Below are positions 29,461-36,666 of a stretch of DNA of 64,000 nt, piece after piece; within the stretch, counting starts at the first letter, position 1; the number at the start of each line of letters is the position of its first letter. Position numbers and translations under genes: made by a program. This stretch comes from an uncultured Butyrivibrio sp. (GTDB lineage: Bacteria; Bacillota; Clostridia; Lachnospirales; Lachnospiraceae): assembly GCA_947167765.1 (NCBI GenBank), contig CAMVJI010000003.1, forward strand, positions 1-64,000. The letters are read 5' to 3'. The notes below the pieces were generated by a model that was given only the letters and a program-made list of their open reading frames with translations, searched no databases and was not told the origin of the DNA.

Positions 29461-30451
29461 TTCGGCACCTCCATGAATATGGAGAATATGCTTTTCCGTT
29501 TCTGATGGATCGTTTCAGTTCAGCTATCTGCTCTCTTATCACAGCGCGAAAGCTCTTTTCTCCAGAAAAAGAATTCTTCCCTGTAATCCATCGTTCGTAC
29601 TCATTACAGAATTTCTTAAATCCATCTTCAGTCAGCACAATTCTTCCATCCTCCGAATTCTCAAAATCATTTCTTCCAATCATTCTTTTGTTGAATAGTA
29701 GGAGCACTAACCTATCTACTACCGGTTGCCTAAACTCTTCAACCATATCCATAGACAAAGATTTTCTTCCATATCTTATTCCATGTAAAAATCCCAAATA
29801 AGGTTCAAAAGATTCTGCATCTAAAGCACTGGCCACTTCTTTTGTAAGTAGGGTATAAGCAAGACTGATGATGACATTGATAGGATCCTTTGGTGGTCTT
29901 CTGTTCCTCCCGTTGAACTCAAAGTCACAGTCCAGCATATGTGAAAATGATCTAAAATAGATATTGCTGCACATTCCCTCAACCCCTAGTATTTCATTTG
30001 GAGTAGCCTTTTCATGGAGCGAATTCTGTAGCAGGATCATCTGCTTTATATCCTTATCCCAGTCATATTCTGGTTTTTTTCGCCTATGTTCTCTGATAAT
30101 CTCAATCTGATTCTGTATCTTGTTTCTGACGATAATCTTAGCCATTTCCAGTCTGCGCGCTTCGTCCATATAAAACTGATACTGTTCAAATCTTAAAAAG
30201 ATATTTTTAGATGCTTCTGCAGAAGTACCTCCAAGATACTTTCCACTATAGGTCAGATAGCTCACATCCACTCCCTTCTCCATGAGCATATGGAGTGCTT
30301 GCGTAGTTATCTGAACATTTCCAATGACAGCAATGTTTTCAATTTGAAAAACCGGCATATCAAGAAACCTATTCTGATTCTTAGTAACTATGATCCGTTC
30401 GCCAACCTTTTGGACTGTAGCTCCTTGTTCTTTTACATAGATAACCGCCAT
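29447..30451 (-). CDS. cas1: CRISPR-associated endonuclease Cas1
   Basis: GVEGMCSNIYFRSF, EPYLGFLHGIRYGRKSLSMDMVEEFRQPVVDRL. Confidence 0.97.
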   Translation of the reverse strand: MAVIYVKEQGATVQKVGERIIVTKNQNRFLDMPVFQIENIAVIGNVQITTQALHMLMEKGVDVSYLTYSGKYLGGTSAEASKNIFLRFEQYQFYMDEARRLEMAKIIVRNKIQNQIEIIREHRRKKPEYDWDKDIKQMILLQNSLHEKATPNEILGVEGMCSNIYFRSFSHMLDCDFEFNGRNRRPPKDPINVIISLAYTLLTKEVASALDAESFEPYLGFLHGIRYGRKSLSMDMVEEFRQPVVDRLVLLLFNKRMIGRNDFENSEDGRIVLTEDGFKKFCNEYERWITGKNSFSGEKSFRAVIREQIAELKRSIRNGKAYSPYSWRCRNVCD

Positions 30452-30550
30452 ATACTATTTCTCCATCAAATAACTACTATCTACTCATATTTCTTAATAT
30501 CAAATCTACCTCATACTCATTTCTGTGCCTATGAACTACAAGTTTAGTAA

Positions 30551-30585
30551 AAAAGCACCTTCTGCAAATGTGCAGAAAGTGCTTT
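30551..30585 (-). terminator. Intrinsic terminator at the trailer end of array C
   Basis: Minus strand AAAAGCACTTTCTGCACATTTGCAGAAGGTGCTTTTTTA; near-identical hairpin at the array B trailer (about 25300-25332). Confidence 0.75.
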
Positions 30586-30592
30586 TAAACAT

Positions 30593-31087
30593 GTTATTCA
30601 CGCCCTAATGGGCTTTTTTTATTTTTCTACGTTCGTAAGTCAACAAAGGATCGTGGAGATATCGTGACGTATCAATGCCCTAATGGGCTTTTTTTATTTT
30701 TCTACGCTGCTATCGGTGTTGCCGTTATAGCGGTTGTTGGCCTGTATCAATGCCCTAATGGGCTTTTTTTATTTTTCTACATAAAGAAAGGAAAGAAAAA
30801 AGAAGTTACACTTGAAGACTGTATCAATGCCCTAATGGGCTTTTTTTATTTTTCTACCTAAGGAGGAAGCATAATGGATACAACACTTAAGAAAAGGTAT
30901 CAATGCCCTAATGGGCTTTTTTTATTTTTCTACCATAGACCTAGGAGGAAAGAACATGAACATTAAAAACATCGTATCAATGCCCTAATGGGCTTTTTTT
31001 ATTTTTCTACGCACCGACACGCACAGGAGGAAAACATGAGAACATTAAAAGTATCAATGCCCTAATGGGCTTTTTTTATTTTTCTAC
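30593..31087 (-). CRISPR. CRISPR array C: 7 repeats (first degenerate), 6 spacers; same repeat as array B
   Basis: Direct reading; spacers at 30631, 30706, 30781, 30858, 30934 and 31011. Confidence 0.98.
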
Positions 31088-31234
31088 ACTAGGCATTTTT
31101 TGCCTGCATGGTTACTGGGTTTCAGACACCTCACTCTGCATTAATTTCCAGAATATTCTGAAAACAAGCATTTTTAGGCAGATTTTTTGTCTTTTTGCTA
31201 AATCAAGCCTAAATGTTACAAAAATGTTACAATG
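31088..31234 (-). promoter_or_regulatory. Leader of CRISPR array C
   Basis: Conserved with the other leaders; palindrome at 31149-31160. Confidence 0.9.
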
Positions 31235-31255
31235 TCTTCTTACAATATCATTATA

Positions 31256-31650
31256 TCACTTTTCCCCTTCTATTTCCGCAATATATCTCCTAAGCTGCCC
31301 TTCCCAGTCCACGTTGTCAGAGTAGTGCAGGCTTCCACGGATTCCAGGATAGGTGCTGTAGTCCTGCCTGGAGCATATCAGGATTGGTACGTCCCAGTGT
31401 TCTTTTTTAGCTATTTCAATCAGCCTGTCGCCACACATCTGCTCACCTGAGCCCCTCTCAGGTGAATACCACATGTCTGTGATAATGAGATCATAGGGAT
31501 TACCTGCTGCCAGGGCCTCTTTGAACCTAGCGATTCCATCGTCCAGGTTTCGCTCGCAGTCAATGTCAGTCACCCTGCAGTGGCATATTCTCCTGAAAGC
31601 TTCTCGCAGACCTCTATTCTCTGCTGTATTATCGGAATCAGGACATGCGC
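31256..31650 (-). pseudogene. Decayed REC-domain (response-regulator-like) gene, mosaic copy of 36184-36591
   Basis: ~280 bp nearly identical to 36184-36591 ending at CTGCAGG; upstream in another frame reads VLI-(frameshift)-DNTAENRGLREAFRRICHCRVTD. Confidence 0.7.
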
Positions 31651-31700
31651 TTTAGCATCAGCAAATTAGTAGAGTGTATTTTGCTGATTAAATCATAATA

Positions 31701-33518
31701 TCATGCCAGATAAGTCATAGCTCTGATCTTTAGTTTTCTTTGCTTTGCATATTCATTTATGAAATCTCTGATCTTCTCATCTTTATTTATACTATCGGCG
31801 AATCCGTAACACTGGACTATTGCCCCCGATCGCTCCTCCATGGTGATCAGAGGTTCCCGGATTTTGCTGTTATCCCTAAGAAAAAGGATTCTGCATTCCC
31901 TCCGAGCCATGGCTTCTATGTAGCCTCCATGGCCTACGCAGTGGTGTAGTATTCTGCCTTCTCTTATTATCTCTTTTGCATCTGAGGGCATCAGGACAGA
32001 AAAAGAGCCGTCGGTGTACTCGACTTCATCGGCTTCACACTGCTTTCTCATGGCTATGTCTTTGTCACATTCTTCAATTGTTCTTTTTCTTGTGATAATA
32101 CTGATGAGATCCCCAAGCTTGTTATGAGCATCATGTATTTTTGATGGCTTAATATTTATCGGCACCTCTCCAAAAGCCTTTACCTCTTTATAGAAAGGAT
32201 CATCATCCCTCATTCCATCAATATATGAGAGATATCTCTTTCTCATTTTCAGATAGTCAAGGAGTTCTGATGCAAGCCTGTAGCGTTTCGACTCATCTGC
32301 TTTCTCGATGGAGCAGATCGTTTTTGCTGCAGAGAACAGGTCTTCTTTGTCCAGCCTGCCGGCATATCCCTCAAAGTCATAATGGTGGGAGCTGTAAACC
32401 AATGCTGCAAATATTCTCTTTTTCACATCCGGAAAATGTTCTCTAAATTCCCGGTCTTTTATGCATTTGGCAAATGTATCCAGGTTGTACGGTATATCTA
32501 TCCCTTCAAGATACTTTAGCTGAGGTCCCGAAATTCCAATGATTTCCGGCAGGGACAGCCTTCCTTCCGTGATTGTGCCGTCATATATTCCTTCCAGTAT
32601 TGTTTTGTACAGCCTTTTGTTTGTTTTTGCCGCCTGCTCAGCACACAAAAAACCTATCTGTGCAAGGATGCTTCCGTATATGACCCGATTGCCTTTGACA
32701 ATCTCTTTTCCTATAGCATATGGTATATACCTCTCAGCGAAAGTGCCACAGAAAAGGTCACCATCTATAAGGCGGTCTTTTGTTTCTCTTTCATATTGAA
32801 ACTGCTTGCAGATCTCCTCCTTCTCCCAGAATCCCGTTGCTGCATTATGTACGAAATAATAGGACCTTTTCTTGTCAAAATATATCCTTGTCTGTTCTTT
32901 CAGAAGGGTATGCTTTCCTTTCCTCTCGCCGGTTATCACCACAAGGTCTTTGTCAATCCTCAGGCAGCTAAAAGCTGCGTGCTTCCTGCCATACAGTTCA
33001 TCGGCTATCCGCTTGGGTACCCCTTCAAGGTTTGATGTTATTTCCCGGGTTTTTGAATATATCTCCAGGAAGGCTCCACTATGCAGTTTGGGAGTTGAGT
33101 GCTTCACATAGGGAAACACCCTTAGCATTGCGTTTTTGTTTCTGATATGGACTTTTTCTTTAAAGATATCAAATATCCTTTCTCCGACTATGTATTTTTC
33201 CTTATCTATGACATCTATGAACTTCGTATTTCTAACCTCATCAAGAGTAATCTCCTTGGTGTCATGGTCACTGCTCTCCCTGAGGATCTTATCGTCTATG
33301 AAGATGTATCGGTATTTTTCGGCAAAAGAGTCTTCGGCAATGATAAAGCATCTGTAGACCAGGCTGTTTTCAATCACTGCCGGATATATATATCCGGTAT
33401 ACTCAGACATATTATAGCGCCTTCGCCTTTTGACCGATTCTTTAAAATCATTATCATCCATGATCTGCGGTATTTCATTATTAAATTCAAGAATATCCCA
33501 TGTGTACTCCATATGCAT
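31701..33518 (-). CDS. PcfJ-like protein (paralog of 7031-8752)
   Basis: SVLMPSDAKEIIREGRILHHCVGHGGYIEAMARRECRILFLRDNSKIREPLITMEERSGAIVQCYGFADSINKDEKIRDFINEYA. Confidence 0.7.
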   Translation of the reverse strand: MHMEYTWDILEFNNEIPQIMDDNDFKESVKRRRRYNMSEYTGYIYPAVIENSLVYRCFIIAEDSFAEKYRYIFIDDKILRESSDHDTKEITLDEVRNTKFIDVIDKEKYIVGERIFDIFKEKVHIRNKNAMLRVFPYVKHSTPKLHSGAFLEIYSKTREITSNLEGVPKRIADELYGRKHAAFSCLRIDKDLVVITGERKGKHTLLKEQTRIYFDKKRSYYFVHNAATGFWEKEEICKQFQYERETKDRLIDGDLFCGTFAERYIPYAIGKEIVKGNRVIYGSILAQIGFLCAEQAAKTNKRLYKTILEGIYDGTITEGRLSLPEIIGISGPQLKYLEGIDIPYNLDTFAKCIKDREFREHFPDVKKRIFAALVYSSHHYDFEGYAGRLDKEDLFSAAKTICSIEKADESKRYRLASELLDYLKMRKRYLSYIDGMRDDDPFYKEVKAFGEVPINIKPSKIHDAHNKLGDLISIITRKRTIEECDKDIAMRKQCEADEVEYTDGSFSVLMPSDAKEIIREGRILHHCVGHGGYIEAMARRECRILFLRDNSKIREPLITMEERSGAIVQCYGFADSINKDEKIRDFINEYAKQRKLKIRAMTYLA

Positions 33519-33570
33519 ACCCTCGCTTTCTCTTGAGAATATACCATCAAGGGCATATGAAAGAAATGAA

Positions 33571-34041
33571 CTATAGGGTTAGTATTGCTCCCAAATCTAT
33601 AACATCATCAAAGAGATACTCGTAGGGAGTGCCCTTGGCATCTTCCTTCGTTACACCCATGCGCTCAAGAAGTCGTCTTTTGGGCAGTTCCTTATAAAGG
33701 AAGGATTCATCATCAAAGTCAGGAGCAGATGCCGAAGCATGGCGCCTAGAGAAATACTTAAAAGAGGGGATCAAGTCGTTCCAGAGATGCTCTCCCTCTT
33801 TTTCAAGTTCTGCAAATGGATCTCCTCCGCGTTTTATGAATCTGTCAATAGCACGTCTTTCGCCTCTGCTGCAAGCTATAAGCTCCTCTGTATATCCCAA
33901 GCAAAGGAAGTCGTCAACGTCAATAATACCGTTTTGATGGATTTTCGCTTTCCTGAACTCTCTGTTAGCGATTTTTCTTTTATCAAGTCCAAAAACTACT
34001 AAGATTGCTTCTGCATAACACAAAACATGTCTAATTATCAT
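33571..34041 (-). CDS. Uncharacterised protein, internally shortened paralog of 23993-24718
   Basis: Shares N-terminal, central and C-terminal blocks but lacks ~95 aa. Confidence 0.55.
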   Translation of the reverse strand: MIIRHVLCYAEAILVVFGLDKRKIANREFRKAKIHQNGIIDVDDFLCLGYTEELIACSRGERRAIDRFIKRGGDPFAELEKEGEHLWNDLIPSFKYFSRRHASASAPDFDDESFLYKELPKRRLLERMGVTKEDAKGTPYEYLFDDVIDLGAILTL

Positions 34042-34043
34042 CT

Positions 34044-34601
34044 TTAACCTCCTCCTTCAAAATCCCGTTCTTGCAATATACTCTTAACATCAATTTGTTT
34101 ATCCAGAATCCTGAGCGCCTTATCTACCAGAGGTTCTATAAAACCGCCTGCCCTGGAAAAGTAAATACTCTTTGCAAGAAAGCTTCCAAGCTTATACTTC
34201 TTGAAGTCTTCGAACACTACATCATCAAGAATTACGATTCCCTTTATATTTTCTTCTCTGTGAATATAAAGCCACGTCATTATTTCCAGCCCCCTATGAC
34301 TGCTGTATTCCTCATTGGGATGTCTTATAACAGGCGTTTTATCGTAGATTTCAAGTCCTCTGGCCTGAAGTCTTTCATCAAGGTATTTGAGATGGTCTGG
34401 AATAGATTTTCCGTCCTTATCTTCACTGGCTCTCCACGAAGAAGACAATACAATTCTGGTTTCATCTTTAATAGAGCTCTGTGCTACAAGCCGGACCAGA
34501 TTACCTATAAATCTCTCATCCAGCCCCATCATCCCCTTATATCTGTCTTTTGTCAGAGCACAGTTCAAAACCCCGTCCACATCAAGAAAAATGATCCGCA
34601 T
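34044..34601 (-). CDS. HAD-like phosphatase-fold protein (resembles the HAD domain of Swiss Army Knife RNA-repair proteins)
   Basis: MRIIFLDVDGVLNC, IVLSSSWR, GIVILDD. Confidence 0.7.
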   Translation of the reverse strand: MRIIFLDVDGVLNCALTKDRYKGMMGLDERFIGNLVRLVAQSSIKDETRIVLSSSWRASEDKDGKSIPDHLKYLDERLQARGLEIYDKTPVIRHPNEEYSSHRGLEIMTWLYIHREENIKGIVILDDVVFEDFKKYKLGSFLAKSIYFSRAGGFIEPLVDKALRILDKQIDVKSILQERDFEGGG

Positions 34602-34773
34602 TTTTGTTCCCCTCTATGTTTAAGGTTTTTGTTATCTTGTCACAGATCCCAAATGCTATCGCTTCTTCTGCATTCATGCTGTACATCTTATCTTTGGCAA
34701 TAACCACCACGCCTTTCTTTTCCATGGCACCTCCTTCTTCCGAACATCTACTCTGTCCAACTAAAATATACAT
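34582..34773 (-). CDS. Small uncharacterised protein overlapping the HAD-like gene start
   Basis: 63 aa, overlaps the downstream gene start by 20 nt. Confidence 0.4.
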   Translation of the reverse strand: MYILVGQSRCSEEGGAMEKKGVVVIAKDKMYSMNAEEAIAFGICDKITKTLNIEGNKNADHFS

Positions 34774-34806
34774 TTCTTTGCTGCCTACAGTAACTGACCT
34801 GAAAGT

Positions 34807-35264
34807 TTAGTCCATGTCTGAAAACCTCTCATAGTCCTCATTAGTAAGCCCAACCGGGGCAGTTTTAAGATCATCAAAATCACAATCCATGCCCGCATCA
34901 TTATTGGTATCAATCTCAACTTTGACATGAACAGCAAGGCCTTCACCTATCTGTCTGCGCTTTTGGGAATCAGACCCAGTTTCTTGATATCGTTTATCAG
35001 AGTTTCAATAATGTTGTAAAAGCTACAGTAACAGATCAGCCTGTCCGGTGTCTCTGATAGGTGATAAACAAAGTTATTTCCCTTCCTGTTTTCCTCATCA
35101 AAGAAAGCCTGATACTGTGGGCGACTAAACAATCTTACAAGCATGTAATAGGATTCCGCAGGAAAATCCAGCTTTTCATTCATGCTCAACATCCACTCTG
35201 CATACTGCCTGCTGCATATCATCCCAAGAGGTGCGTTATCAATATATCCATTCATTCTAATCAC
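34807..35264 (-). pseudogene. Frameshifted, internally deleted paralog of 8749-9723
   Basis: N-terminus homologous to 8749-9723; after a frame change the reading continues as GSDSQKRRQIGEGLAVHVKVEIDTNNDAGMDCDFDDLKTAPVGLTNEDYERFSDMD*. Confidence 0.5.
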
Positions 35265-35600
35265 CCTCCATTTTTATGTTTTTTATGGGGACATTCTGCT
35301 CCACACCCCAGATCTAGAGACCAGTGTGGGTAAATGTCTATGAAGTTTTCAAGGTACAAAAGGGCAAACAAAAAACAGGGCTATATGGGCAAACTATCCC
35401 CCAGAACAATCTGGATTCCATTTACCTATATAACTCTGTTTTTTATCTGCCTATGTAAGCAGTGTATTACATCTTATTGCTTATGGGAATAAACCTGTGG
35501 GTTAGGTGTGCAGATTTTGTACACAAAAAAGCATTCCCTATCAGGCTCCAATATCTTTTCTACAAAAACATGTTAAAAAGGAAGAAATTAAAAATGTTAT

Positions 35601-35773
35601 GTGTCAATGCCCTAATGGGCTTTTTTTATTTTTCTACGGAGCAGCCACAGGAAACTCCACAGGAGTATCAATGCCCTAATGGGCTTTTTTTATTTTTCTA
35701 CAGGTGGAGCCAGGTGCTAGGATCAGTGCTAGTTGTGTATCAATGCCCTAATGGGCTTTTTTTATTTTTCTAC
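35601..35773 (-). CRISPR. CRISPR array D: 3 repeats, 2 spacers (27 and 35 nt)
   Basis: Repeats 35601-35637, 35665-35701, 35737-35773; same repeat as arrays B and C. Confidence 0.96.
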
Positions 35774-35918
35774 GGTAGCCTTTTTTAGCCTGCATGGATA
35801 CTGGCTTTCTGTCGTATTACTCTGCAATAATTTCCAGAATATTCTGAAAATAAGCTTTTTCGGGTCGATTTTTTGTCTTTTCCAAAAATCGAGCCTAAAT
35901 GTTACGAAAATGTTACAG
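35774..35918 (-). promoter_or_regulatory. Leader of CRISPR array D
   Basis: Conserved with the other leaders; palindrome at 35835-35846. Confidence 0.88.
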
Positions 35919-36183
35919 CCTCACTCTTGTCACTAAAGTCATTATACCATTCTCTTATCAATATATCATCAATAACTATACAACTAAGATTTGCGGTCAA
36001 ACGATCATATTCGCCGTTCAAGTAAAATGCTACTTTTTCGTTATACAGTCCTCCAGTATGATAGAATACATCTTCAAGCTCCTGTTGATGTTCTGCTCTA
36101 GGCCTTCGCCATAAACTATAAGTTCAGTAAAAACAAAAAACCTCTCTCTTGCGAGAGAAGCTTTTCATTATTGGTTCGATATA

Positions 36184-36591
36184 TCATTTTTCCTTCTTTA
36201 TTTCCTCAACATAATTCCTCAGCTGGCCTTCCCAGTCCACGTTGTCAGAGTAGTGCAGGCTTCCACGGATTCCAGGATAGGTGCTGTAGTCCTGCCTGGA
36301 GCATATCAGGATTGGTACGTCCCAGTGTTCTTTTTTAGCTATTTCAATCAGCCTGTCGCCACACATCTGCTCACCTGAGCCCCTCTCTGGTGAATACCAC
36401 ATATCTGTGATAATTAGGTCATAGGGATTACCTGCTGCAAGGGCCTCTTTGAATCTAGCGATTCCATCGTCCAGGTTTCGCTCGCAGTCGATGTCTGTTA
36501 CCCTGCAGTCCTCAAGGACATTCCTTATGGCTCTGTGTTTAGCTGGTCCATCTTCGATGTTAAGAACACGCATATTCAATACCCCCCTCAA
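36184..36591 (-). CDS. Orphan REC-domain (response-regulator receiver-like) protein
   Basis: MRVLNIEDGPAKHRAIRNVLEDCRVTDIDCERNLDDGIARFKEALAAGNPYDLIITDMWYSP. Confidence 0.7.
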   Translation of the reverse strand: MRGVLNMRVLNIEDGPAKHRAIRNVLEDCRVTDIDCERNLDDGIARFKEALAAGNPYDLIITDMWYSPERGSGEQMCGDRLIEIAKKEHWDVPILICSRQDYSTYPGIRGSLHYSDNVDWEGQLRNYVEEIKKEK

Positions 36592-36666
36592 TCAAATATT
36601 TAACAGGTTTAATAATATCTTACTTCATCCATGACCCATATACAATAAATCTGGAGTTTAGTATCA

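Noticed and set aside
25382-31050. All spacers being protein-coding in the sense direction
   Set aside because: Most can be read open on +, but 34-40 nt is too short; the opposite strand is often open too. Only the SD+ATG signal is informative.
30664-31325. + strand ORFs (30664-30861, 31065-31325) with QCPNGLFLFFY repeats
   Set aside because: Translation of CRISPR repeats and leader, not genes.
35638-35664. 27-nt spacer in array D as a special element
   Set aside because: Shorter than the 34-40 nt of the others, but could be a simple spacer deletion; no further support.
35462-35936. + strand ORFs 35462-35788 and 35733-35936
   Set aside because: Span CRISPR array D repeats and leader.
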